A DNA stretch of 64,000 bases, taken from positions 224,072-288,071 of the forward strand of contig CACRSC010000039.1 in NCBI GenBank assembly GCA_902651635.1, read 5' to 3'. Of this stretch, positions 54,569 to 64,000 are shown piece after piece. Each line of letters opens with the position of its first letter. The stretch's first letter is position 1. The DNA comes from Mastigamoeba balamuthi (Eukaryota; Evosea; Mastigamoebida; Mastigamoebidae). Below the pieces are notes generated by a model. It was not told where the DNA came from, made no database searches, and saw nothing but the letters and a program-made list of their open reading frames with translations. Made by a program: the position numbers and the translations under genes.

Positions 54569-56564
54569 ATGAGGGCCGACGTTGCGTACCTGAGCGTGCT
54601 GGGGCTGAGCTGCGTGCCCGTGGTCTACCTCGCCACGCTCGCGCGCTCGCGCAGGCAGCGCGCCAAGCTGCGGCCGCTCGCCAGCGCCGTCACCGCGCTG
54701 GCCTCGCTGCTGCTGCTGGTCTTCCTCCACCTGGCCTACCTCCACCGCCTCACGGTCCCCTCTGGTCCGCCCCCCCACCAGCCCCACAACCCCCTCACAC
54801 TCCCCCGCGCCGCGACTATTTTTGCTGCCCCAACCCCCCCTTGCTCTGTTCGCGCCACAGCGCCCTATCTCTCTCTCCCTCTCTCTCTCTTCTCGTACGC
54901 GTCGCGTCGCGTCGGAGAGGGTCCTGCCACTCGGGGATGGGGCGGCGGGGGCCCGTACCTCAGGCCCCGCCGGGGTTCCCGCTTTTATTTATTTTATCCA
55001 CCATCCCCACCCGCACTTTATTCCAACTCGGGGCGCGCACGAGAGCCGCACGCCACAACGACCGCCCGCGACACGGGGGACGGGCACCCCGGTGGGGGAG
55101 GGCACGTGTCAAGGGTGTGCGGTGGGGGTTTGTTTCCAACGCCCCTTTTCCATGCTCGGTCTCTTTTTTTCCGCACCGGCGCCCATCTTTTTTTCGAACC
55201 AAGGGTGCGTTTGCGTGCGCACAGGCCCGCACCGCCACGTCACTGCACCTCCTCACAAAAAGCACTGCTTCTTCGGGGAAGTGCAGCAGAATATTGAATA
55301 ATCAACGGCCCCGTTTGCCCCGATGCGGCAACCTGCTGTTTGCATTTTCCTGACACGTCAACGCAGGCATCGACTTTGAGGTGCGGAGCAGCGTGCTGGC
55401 GATGGACAGGCCCAGCGAGAGCGGCTACTACCTGTTCAACCCGAGCCTGGCGCGCTACCGCGGGTCGCTGGTGCTGGCGATCCGCGAGGGCAACCTGAAC
55501 AACTGCCCCTCGTTTGCGTCGTGGCTGGACCTGCGCCGCTTTGCCAAGGTCGACAGCCGCGTGCTGCTGGCCCGCGCCCCCGACAGCGCCGCGGCGCTCG
55601 CCAGGCCCCTGCACGCGCAGCGCACCCTGACCAACGACGCCGAGGGCGTCTTCTACCACGGCGTCGACGACCCGCGCGTCATCGTCGGGCCCGACAACGC
55701 CTCGCTCTACGCCACGGTCGTCCAGAACAACAGGTCCGAGAGAAAGATTCCTACTCCCGTATCTAGATTCCGGAGGGCAATATCCTGACGTGTCCCCGTT
55801 CCGGGAAATGCCTGCGCAGGCTGTTTGTGAGCACGTTCAGCGACAACCTCGAGGAGACGATGCGCGTCAAGGTGGTGCCGCAGTGGCCCGGCGCGTACCC
55901 CAAGCAGAAGAACTGGATGCACGTGCCGCGGCCGCAGCAGAGGGCCGGGTCGCTGCTCTTTGTGCAGTGGCTCAACCCGCTGGCCCTCGCCGAGCTCGAC
56001 CCCGCCACGGGCCACGCGCGCCTCGCGTTCGCCACCAACAGGACCGTCGACATGCCCGCGGGCCTCCGGGGCAGCACCAACTTCATCCCGCACCCGACCA
56101 TCCCGGGCAGGTGAGCGCGAGCATAATATCTCCTCTCCTCCCCCGAGATCCCCGTATCTCGCCGCGGCAAATCCAGGATTCCTGACGCGGATATCCGCCT
56201 GGTCCGCAGGTACTTTGCGATTGCGCACGAGAAGGAGGAGCTGTACCCGCCGATTGTGATCTCGTTCTTCAAGTCGCGGATGGTGGAGATCGAGGAGCGC
56301 GAGGGCGAGTGGGCGGTGACGGGCATGTCGGACCCGTTTGCGCTGCCGTCGGGGGCCGAGACGACGCGCGTGCACCGCATCCACTACCCCACGTCGATGG
56401 TCTACGAGAGCGACGCCGACAAGGCCACGCTCATGATCGGCATGGGCTTTATGGACTGCAGCGCGCACATTGTGCACGTGCGCACGGCGGACCTGCTGGC
56501 CCTCATCAAGCCCCTGGGCGCGCAGGGCAGCGCTGGCGTCAGAGGCGCTTCGGCCAGCGCCTGA
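54569..56564 (+). CDS. Membrane-anchored beta-propeller protein, glycoside phosphorylase-like
   Basis: Four exons (54569-54764, 55367-55733, 55820-56110, 56210-56564) with consistent phases encode 402 residues. Exon 1 gives two hydrophobic segments (VLGLSCVPVVYLATLA and ASLLLLVFLHLAYL), an N-terminal membrane anchor. The rest has strand-rich repeats: YYLFNPSLARYRGSLVLAIR, FYHGVDDPRVIVGPDNASL, STNFIPHPTIPGR and RIHYPTSMVYES. The NPSL...R...DDPR pattern is typical of five-bladed propellers such as GH43/GH130 hydrolases, phosphorylases and related mannosyltransferases. The catalytic residues cannot be assigned by eye. A sugar-active role in the secretory pathway is inferred. The first intron is unusually long (602 nt). 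Confidence 0.65.
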
Positions 56565-57739
56565 GCGCGGGAGAGAGAGGACAGGAGTCACTGCCACTGC
56601 CTCTGCTGCTGCTGGGACAGATCTCGTGTATGCGAGGCGGGGGAGAGCGGGGAGCTGGGAGGAGAGGGCCCTCGGAGGCCCTGGCAGGCGGGGCACGCCA
56701 CAGGTGGTCTGGAGCGCCCTGCTTGCCGGGGACCTGCGGGGGAACCGAGCCCCTGGCCCACTCGCCCGACCCAACCCAAACACAACGACACCCCCCATCA
56801 TACAGCCACTGCATCCACACGCCCATCCTCCCCTATACACCTCCTCCTTTTTGGTGTTATATTAATCCTCCGCCAGCTATGGCAAAAACAAAGCAAAGCA
56901 AAGAACAATGAACACAGCAAAAGAAAAAAAACAGCATACATACCAAGCAAAGCAAAGCAAAAGCAACATCACTCTGGAAGGAGAAAGCAAGCTGAGTGTC
57001 CTGCTTTTTCTCAAGTCTCAGTTCTGGAGTCAAACCATGAAGCTGGGAAGAAATGCTCTTGGATGAAAGGTATCCATTACTGCAGTAATATTTTCTGCTT
57101 CCAATCACGAATATGAATTCTAATATCAAATCTGCATTTTCATTTAGTTATTTGAATAAGTTTAAACATACTTATTATAGTTATCTCTGTCAATAAGATC
57201 AATGACGTTAAAACGTGCCTGATAATGCTTATGAGGTCCTGCAATTGGTCCATTTCCAAATTGGACCTATACTAGGAATACATTAGTACTAGATCTGCCA
57301 TCGGTAAAGGTGCGCACAGCGTGCGCCTTAGAAGCAAAGAACCAGAGCTGCAATCATTGTTTGCCGAATTTAGAATTGAGCTTTTTGCATTATGATTTCA
57401 GGTCCATATGAATTCAACAGCATTTTCACCGTTCGTTCTCTGCCTCTTTTTGGTGGGAGGGCTGTTCCTTATACTTCCCCGTTTCTGCCCATGGGAGAGC
57501 CAGTGATGCAGCGGGGGCGGTGGGCGTGCGAAGACATAGCACTGAGCTCACATGCACCCTGTGTCACACAGGTATTGTGCTCTTCTGGATGAAGAGTACC
57601 TCGACCTCACGTACGGTGGGAGCATCACCAAGATTGTGCTTCACACCCCACCTGATCTCGTCCTCTGTCTTTGTTCATGTCCCATTGTCATGGAACGTGA
57701 CTGGAACGCCCCTCAGCGTGTGCTGTGCCACGAAGCTGT
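56565..57739. other. Intergenic region with A-rich simple repeat
   Basis: Contains an AAAGC-type tract (about 56885-56968) and AT-rich DNA with scattered short frames. No gene is supported. Composition changes here from host-like to the Helitron neighbourhood. Confidence 0.45.
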
Positions 57740-58450
57740 TCAGGGCATTGAGGCTAGTGGTGCCGAGGCCTGCATCAGCACGGCTCTGCCACAGTGTGGC
57801 CTGGACCACAAAGGAGATGTCCAGGTCACGGATGTCGCAATGATCATGTAGCACGTGACCAGGTCTATGTTCATCAAGAAAATGTGGCGCACCAAGTAGA
57901 TGCCCAACACGACTGTCATTCCAACAAAGAGGGGATGCTCGTCTGCGACGTGAGCACACTTCTTGATGATGGCACAAGCACTCTCATCAAGCACGAACCC
58001 CAGCGCATGCACGACTGTCACGACGATGTCCCTCCTGTGTACCCTGTGCGTTATGGTGCTGGTGAGCCCGAATAGGTCGTCTATCTCCGAGCCGGAGAGC
58101 TCGTTGTTCACGAGGTGGAGCTGCTTGAGAACATGCAGTGCATGCACTCCCTGACCATTGGCAGCCATATCCACAGTGACCACGTCATACAGTGCACCAG
58201 GAAGGAACTGTGCAACGTCCCTCAGGGCAGTCAGCTTCATGAGGTGGTCTCCGCCCTCCTTGACCCCGAGGAAACACAACGTGGAGGTCACACCCATGCA
58301 GTATATGTCATAGCCCGCAGTGATGAAAATGTGCATGACCTCATTGCCCCTCGCCTTCTTGGGCACATTGCCATGCTGATCTGGTGCAGTACGCTTTGCA
58401 TGCATGCTGGCCGTTATCTTCATTTCGACCTCAGAGGTGCTCATGCTCAT
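57740..58450 (-). CDS. Unknown protein next to the Helitron, possible cargo
   Basis: An open 236-residue frame with natural-looking codon use, starting MSMSTSEVEMKITASMHAKR. A basic KRTAPDQHGNVPKKARG may be a nuclear signal. The body is helical and hydrophobic (ALYDVVTVDMAANGQGVHAL, VVTVVHALGFVLDESACAII), as in armadillo-like or BTB-adjacent helical folds, but no family is recognised. Near 57840 the better-conserved-looking continuation (DIRDLDISFVVQATLWQSRA) is in another frame, so the gene may be broken. It lies directly 3' of the Helitron helicase on the same strand, where captured genes are commonly found. Confidence 0.4.
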   Translation of the reverse strand: MSMSTSEVEMKITASMHAKRTAPDQHGNVPKKARGNEVMHIFITAGYDIYCMGVTSTLCFLGVKEGGDHLMKLTALRDVAQFLPGALYDVVTVDMAANGQGVHALHVLKQLHLVNNELSGSEIDDLFGLTSTITHRVHRRDIVVTVVHALGFVLDESACAIIKKCAHVADEHPLFVGMTVVLGIYLVRHIFLMNIDLVTCYMIIATSVTWTSPLWSRPHCGRAVLMQASAPLASMP

Positions 58451-58581
58451 TTCTTGTCTTCAAAACTAACAATGATGGCATGTGCGTTGTTCTCTCCCTT
58501 CAAGCTCTTCCACCCCTTGAGCTTAAGAGTGACACCTCCTTTCACAAAAGCAATGACATTGCAGACAGAATTTCCTGTTTG

Positions 58582-60315
58582 TTACTGTAGAAGCTCGTTG
58601 TATACTGTATTGGTCATCGAAGATGCTTTGCCGTCTTCACCAAGACCAAACCGAATTCTATTCCTCTTCCCGACACGGAATACAGCCACATAGAGCTGCT
58701 CACGTGCAAAATGTGGTCGTGGCAGGTACACATCAATGCGGGTCATTGTCTGGCCTTGGGCCTTGTTCGTGGTCATAGCCCAGGCTGGGCGCATGGGGAA
58801 CTGTCATCTCTGGAAGGGAATATCAAAATCCTCCTGGCTCATTGACATTGTAATCCATGGGAGTAATACCTCTTCACCGAGAGATCCTGTAGTATCAATA
58901 TGACATGCACACAGCAGGTTCCTTGTCACATCAATTAAGATGAGACGAGTACCATTTCTGATATGTGATGTGCATGTCATATTGTGCAACACAATGATGA
59001 GCATATTGCGCTTCAGGAGCAAACAGTGAGGTGGCAAGCTCAGTGGTGACTGGCTGTGAAAGACCTCAATTCCCACCTGAGCACTTCTATCATCAAGGCT
59101 GATGTCCTCGATAAGGAATTTGAACTCCTCACCTGGAAGAAGGGAGCTGTACATGTCATTAATGAGTGAAACATCTTCATTCCATCCGACCAGCACAGAC
59201 TGTGTGGCAAGACGGCCCTCAGGTTCATGGATCTGAGTGATATCACCAAACGTCCACATTATAAGCTCATCAAGTGATTTCAGTCAAAGATCATCATCAA
59301 TATGGATGCTGCTGTGATCCCCACCATTGCCAAGATGCAATAGCCAGTTGGACCAGCTGCACAGAGTACTGGCATCATGCCCCTCACACAGAAGCTTTGA
59401 GACACGCACATTTTCATTAAGCATGTGGCACTCAATGTTGTGCCACAGGTATGATGACTTGAGTGATGCACTAACAATCTGCTCACGTCCTCTGTGCTTT
59501 ACTACTGGTGCTATCTGGCGGAAGTCACCACTTAGAACAACCGTCTTGCCACCCCACATTGCCTTGATACCACAGATTGCACGTAGCATACGATCAACAG
59601 CCTCAAATGCATAATGGTGACAGGCTGGCGCCTCGTCCCACACAATGAGATGCACTGCTTGAATGCGCTTTCCTTCATCACTGTCACGTGATATAGAGCA
59701 TGTTGACTCAGGGCCGAGTGCAAGGGGAATGGAGAACTCCGAGCTTGCAGTAACACCACCATCAAGTAGAATTGCTGCAACTCCTGTCCAGAAAACAGCA
59801 ATCACCTCATACCCACGATTATGACAGTCATGCAGAAGTGTGTTCAGCAAGAACGTCTTTCCACACCCACCTGGGCTTGAGAGGAACAGTGTTGCATGCT
59901 CTTCTGACATGACTGCCTGTAGTGCCCTATCATAGAATGTGCGCTGCTTGGCATTGAGCAATGCAATGCCAGCTGAGGGCAGTAGTGCAGCAGCTGCACT
60001 ATCATTTCCAGCATTTGTCAGCCCATCTTGCTGTGAATTAGCCAATGGAGCAGGCTCTGGCAGTCCCTTGCCTGACATCGTAGTGCCATTGGAGCACAGT
60101 CTGCAGTTGATATCATGCAGAGCAAGCTCATAAGACATGTCCCCATGGACCTGCTGTGATATCTGTACACCTAGGTCACGTGCATAGTCTTCACTCATCG
60201 ATATCCAGTGCTCGTCCCACAGTTTGTCTGCCTTCTCAACCGTATTGAAACACAGAACGTTTGCAAAGAAGTCACACATCTGTGGTGGCATCTTGAATGA
60301 TGCTGCCTCCCGCAT
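58582..60315 (-). pseudogene. Helitron Pif1-like helicase domain
   Basis: From the 5' end: NAKQRTFYDRALQAV, Walker A FLSSPGGCGKTFLLNTL, Walker B HLIVWDEAP, GDFRQIAPVV, then a later frame (58804-59259) and a C-terminal motif TNKAQGQTMTRIDVYL with REQLYVAVFRVGK. These are superfamily 1B helicase motifs I, II, III and V/VI. Breaks near 59270 and 58800 separate the parts. Confidence 0.85.
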
Positions 60316-60367
60316 TCCTTCTTCCCAGATTGTGTCGTCAAGTGCGAGACCACATGCAACAGCTGCC

Positions 60368-61894
60368 TCACGAAACGAGGCAAAGAGCCTGCCACCATAG
60401 GTGTGAAGTTCTTCGAATGAGCTGGCACCAGGCAGTGCAAAAGCAATGCACGGAGGAAGTACCTCTCTGTGCTCCTCGCATCAACCCAGTACATTCTCCT
60501 GATGCAGCCTGCACCAGATGCTGCCTGCTTCCTCTTGTGCCATATACACCATTGATAAGAACATGGTCAACTGGGAAGTCGTGATAGAGAATGGCTGAGG
60601 CGTCACCCTTACGGCCACGATGCTGCACATTCCATTCAAACCATGTGAGTAACATCATGCGAGTCTGCAATGCTGTCACGGCTCTGGCACTCGTCCCCTC
60701 CTTGAAGCACACGAAGTTGTCACCTGGTAGGTGCACATCGAGCCGCACGACACTTGGGATCTGTCCATGTGTCTCGAACTTGAAGAGCCGCATAACACTC
60801 TCGTTTGTACACAGCCATTGGCAGTCCTGCCAGTTTTTTGGCTCGTGGATGACCATAACCTCGTGCCCCTTCTCGTGCATTACACGGCGCTTGAGCGACA
60901 CAACTGCATGGTCCGGGCCCTTGAACACATATTTGTAGATGTACTTTACGCAGTGGGGCGAGATGCACAGCTTGACATTGATGTGACAGTCGAATGTCCT
61001 CAGGAGGAACGAATTGTATGGGACCACCCACTCGCTGCCTGCCTGCACAGTGCACCCACTGCTGGTCACTCTCGTGGCCAAGCATGGGCGTCTGTCAGGG
61101 AACGTGCTGGTCCTGCGCAATACAGGGAAGCCATTCTCCTCGATGAACATCACAGCACAGAGCGGCTTTGGGAAGTGCTTGCTGCAGTGCTTTAGTGGAA
61201 CAGCAGAGGCTGAGGCCGCAGCTGTGGAAGGGTCAGCTCCTCCTTCATCGCCTCTCCCTCTCCACGTGGTCGTCTTCTTTGACTCGATCATGCATGGCAT
61301 GTACTCTTGGCCAGGGCCACACGGGCCATGCAGCATGTGCTTGCAGACCAGTGCGTACAGCTCGGGGTTGGCAATGGGATCAGGCACCTCTGCGCTGATA
61401 AGGTGGTTGATTTCCTCGGGTGTGCATGGTCTGTCCTGCTCAGAGATCGTGAGTAGAATGTGTGCATGTGGGAGGCCATGCTTCTGGAACTTGACTACGT
61501 ACAGAAGGGCTGTGCACTCGCCAAAGCACTCACCATGCAGCAGGTCGAGTAGGTGCTTCAGCTTGAGGTGAAACACATGTGTAACAACATTGGGCCAGTC
61601 GCTCCAGACCTGTCCGGGGTACAGTGCATCATGTATCTCCCTCCATTCGGGGTTACATGTGGCTGTAATGAACCACGTCGAGGTGCCACAAGCACGCACT
61701 GCTGCCATGCCATTCTGATAGAGCTGCGACATGTAGCAGGGGCCACCAATGAAGCTGGCTGGCAGGTTGATGCGCCTGGAGGAACCACTCAGGGCCGAGG
61801 GGTCGTCTGGGCTCTGAGCAGTGATGCGCGTGAGGCCACTGGCAGTAACTGACATCTTGTTGTTAACATAGTATGACATGCGCTGCTGCTCCAC
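60368..61894 (-). pseudogene. Helitron Rep (HUH nuclease) domain
   Basis: About 500 residues. STWFITATCNPEWREI is the conserved Rep start. The HUH metal motif is HGLPHAHILL, and KYIYKYVFKGPD contains the catalytic tyrosines. The frame continues to the region before the helicase (FEWNVQHRGRKGDASAILYH, DFPVDHV), typical of RepHel proteins. Confidence 0.88.
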
Positions 61895-63405
61895 CTTAAT
61901 GAACTGATCGATTGCTACTCCTCAAACAGGCATCCACACCTGTGGAGGAAGTCCCACGAACCATAAGGCAGTGCTTGGTGAACTGGAGAGCCGTGACCAT
62001 AACACGTTTGGTCCCTTTGCCTCTGCTGTGCCCAGCCTCTGCCTTAGCAATAGAAGCGACCTGCTCAACATCCGGCCAGTGCACATCTCTGCTGGAGGCA
62101 GCTGGCATGTTCTCAGCGCAGGTGGTGGCAGATACACCATCATCATCATAGTGAGTAATGCCAGGATCTGCAGATGTGGGTGCCACAATATCATCCACTG
62201 CACCAGCCTTCGTGTCATCAATATAGTCATCACCGTTGATGTATGTGATACTGTCACCCTCCTCACCAGCATTCTCCTTCTCGCCCTCCTGCACCACGTT
62301 GTCAGTTGCATGGCAGTGGTGCTCCTCTGCCTTCACACTCTGGGACTCCCTCTCGGCCTTGCCCATCAAGATTACCTCGCACGTGCCATCCTTGTTGAGT
62401 GGAATCCCCTGCTGCCAGCCCTTCTCTCTGCACGGGTGCAGCAGTGGAAAGTGGAGTGTGTCATACTCTGGACTCTCATCACTGATGCATGATGTTCCAC
62501 CATTGCACATCCTGAACACTATGTTGCACCATGCTTCTGCAGTCCAGGATGATGGCTGCCATGCTCGGCACAACAGGTTCGTTGTACCTGTGCTGGTCTG
62601 AGCTGGGCACATCAGCCACTATCTTCATCGCAACTGCCACAGGAGCATTTGTCCCGCTGGCAGCATCAATGAGCTCATACACATGGCGGAGACCAGTCAT
62701 GACACTGTTCTCGTGCTCGAGCATGCGCTAAAGCTCAATGATAATGCTGCGGTCGAGCTTGTTGAACCACCATGTCCGAGCATCGGCCTGTGCCTCGAGT
62801 GAGTCGAAAACGTACATCTGTGCGAACCGTGGTGGCTGGCCAGGAGGCGCACGCAGTGGGCCAATGATGTGGTACACACCACCATGCATTCTCACATTGT
62901 GCACGCCCCACTTGGCTGCCTCCTCCACATCGATCGTCGAAGACGCGAACTGCAGTGTGCAGTTGTATGCCCGCAGGTTCTTTCGGAACAGCACAGACTG
63001 CTTGTCCTGACCAAGCAACAGAGATCACAGTGGTTCTGGTGGTGACTTGAGTAGTGGCACGCACACCTTACCGTTCTCACAGCAGAGCGACCAGCACAAC
63101 ACAGGGGTGCTTTTCATCTTACCCCGCCATAGCATTGCTCCACAGTGCAGACACCTCTTGCTCATCGCACTGATGCTGTAGTACTTACTGCCTGGCCCTT
63201 GGATTTGCTCTGACGAACGTGAGGCGTGGCCTCTGCACTGCAGCAATACAAACTCCAGGACGCGGGTGATACCCCCTACGAGAGCGAAGTCTGGCAGACG
63301 TGATGTCTGTCGTGTTTCGTCTGTTTCGTTCCTTAGAGAGTTCGCTTGCATGCTCACTTTTCCGTTCACTCGCACGTCCATTTGAGCATGGGCATCACCT
63401 TGCAC
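61895..63405 (-). pseudogene. Helitron N-terminal region
   Basis: Three frames: 63405-63025 with a Cys-rich finger (CLHCGAMLW, LCCENGKVCVPLL), 63018-62728 with the Helitron_like_N signature (NLRAYNCTLQFAS, HIIGPLRAPPGQPPRFAQMY), and 62612-61896 with ESPEYDTLHFPLLHPCREKGW. Together they match the usual RepHel N-terminus, interrupted several times. Confidence 0.8.
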
Positions 63406-63672
63406 GCTTCATTGTGCCTGCCCACCCATCGCCACTGGCACGCTAGCAGAAAATCCAGCCAGCATTGCACTCCGATGGGCGATGCTGATCGGGAGATCAG
63501 CCTGAGGAGCATGTGCATCGGGTAGATAGCACACCCCCCTTGATGCACGTTTCTTGAGTGGTGGCTCGTCGGGCACAGCCTCCGTACCCACGGCTGCCAG
63601 CAGCACTTGAAGACCAGCAGTTTCACGGCCACGTTTTAGGCAAGCAGTGCAGCAGATCACTGTGACACTCAT

Positions 63673-64000
63673 TGGTCAGCTCTCTGAGCTCTGCCAGCTT
63701 GCGACGGACTGCCACACACCCTGGACACGTTACCTTCCTAGAGCCCGGCATTTGTTTTTTGCTTTGCAACAGAAATCTGGTTGCTGTGCATTGCAACAGC
63801 TGCTATGCAACAGAAATGGACAACTCAAACATATCTCTTTCTACTAAGAATGCCAGCTTCCCTCGAGCGAGAGCTCAGCATCTGATCCAGGAGCGGTACC
63901 CACTTCATCTGACCCCACCGCACCTCGTCACACGCCCACACTGCCCCAGGCCAATGCACGTTGAGAGCTCCAAACCGCCTGCGATCACGATATTCAAGGG
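63673..64000. other. Window end, no gene recognised
   Basis: Contains direct repeats of GCAACAGAAAT (about 63765 and 63812) with another GCAACAG between them. It could include the unseen 5' end of the Helitron. Confidence 0.35.

Larger units (their letters stand above)
58582..63672 (-). mobile_element. Degraded Helitron (rolling-circle transposon)
   Basis: About 5 kb of minus-strand coding remnants in canonical order: N-terminal zinc-finger region, Helitron_like_N domain, HUH Rep nuclease and Pif1-type helicase. The frame is interrupted several times, so this copy is non-autonomous now. The 5' TC end and the 3' CTRR end with hairpin were not located by eye, so the true borders are unknown and may extend either way. 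Confidence 0.88.

Overview
The window is nuclear DNA of a GC-rich single-celled eukaryote. Genes are dense, on both strands, and broken by many short introns (about 35-120 nt, a few 180-600 nt). Splice phases worked out by hand are consistent across whole genes, including two apparent GC-AG introns. The protein repertoire (receptor cyclic-nucleotide phosphodiesterase, two-pore channel, adenylate kinase 8, Clu-like protein, CCCH zinc fingers, Helitron) suits a flagellated protist such as an apusomonad, breviate, amoebozoan or opisthokont relative. I cannot fix the species.

Left part (0-13.9 kb): a membrane receptor with LamG-like and discoidin-like ectodomains and an intracellular cyclic-nucleotide phosphodiesterase; an inverted pair of tRNA-Cys genes; a two-pore cation channel divergent from a rhodanese/dual-specificity phosphatase; then a convergent pair, a kinase-like protein and a P-loop NTPase, with a Crinkler-like flavour. 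From 16 to 26 kb lie an orphan gene, an 8-exon gene fusing six CCCH fingers, an R3HCC1-type RNA-binding domain, a beta-hexosaminidase C-terminal-type domain and a pseudokinase, and a Clu-domain gene.

Middle part (13.9-39 kb): dominated by an undescribed paralogous family, called family A here: an N-terminal domain of about 110 residues, a Pro-rich linker, a coiled coil and a SAM-like C-terminal domain. One copy is intact (28006-30015), one nearly so (33027-35038), one is a deletion derivative (35380-36237), and many are fragments. At least four copies share a promoter motif, placed between divergent genes. Fragments of the neighbouring Clu-like gene travel with the family A fragments, so repeated segmental duplication and inversion shaped the region.

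Right part (39-64 kb): an AT-rich DDE DNA transposon with long inverted repeats; a protein with three tandem amidotransferase-like repeats and a C-terminal BTB domain; a decayed transposase region; a divergent Ras-like GTPase; a small bacterial-type zinc-ribbon protein; adenylate kinase 8; an alkaline-phosphatase-superfamily membrane enzyme interrupted by an assembly gap with duplicated edges; a membrane-anchored beta-propeller protein resembling glycoside phosphorylases; and a degraded Helitron with a possible passenger gene.

Assembly notes: ambiguous bases occur at 26344, 37217 and 51871-52281. All three sit at the edge of direct repeats, so the adjoining duplications may be false. Coordinates of multi-exon genes span first to last coding base including introns.
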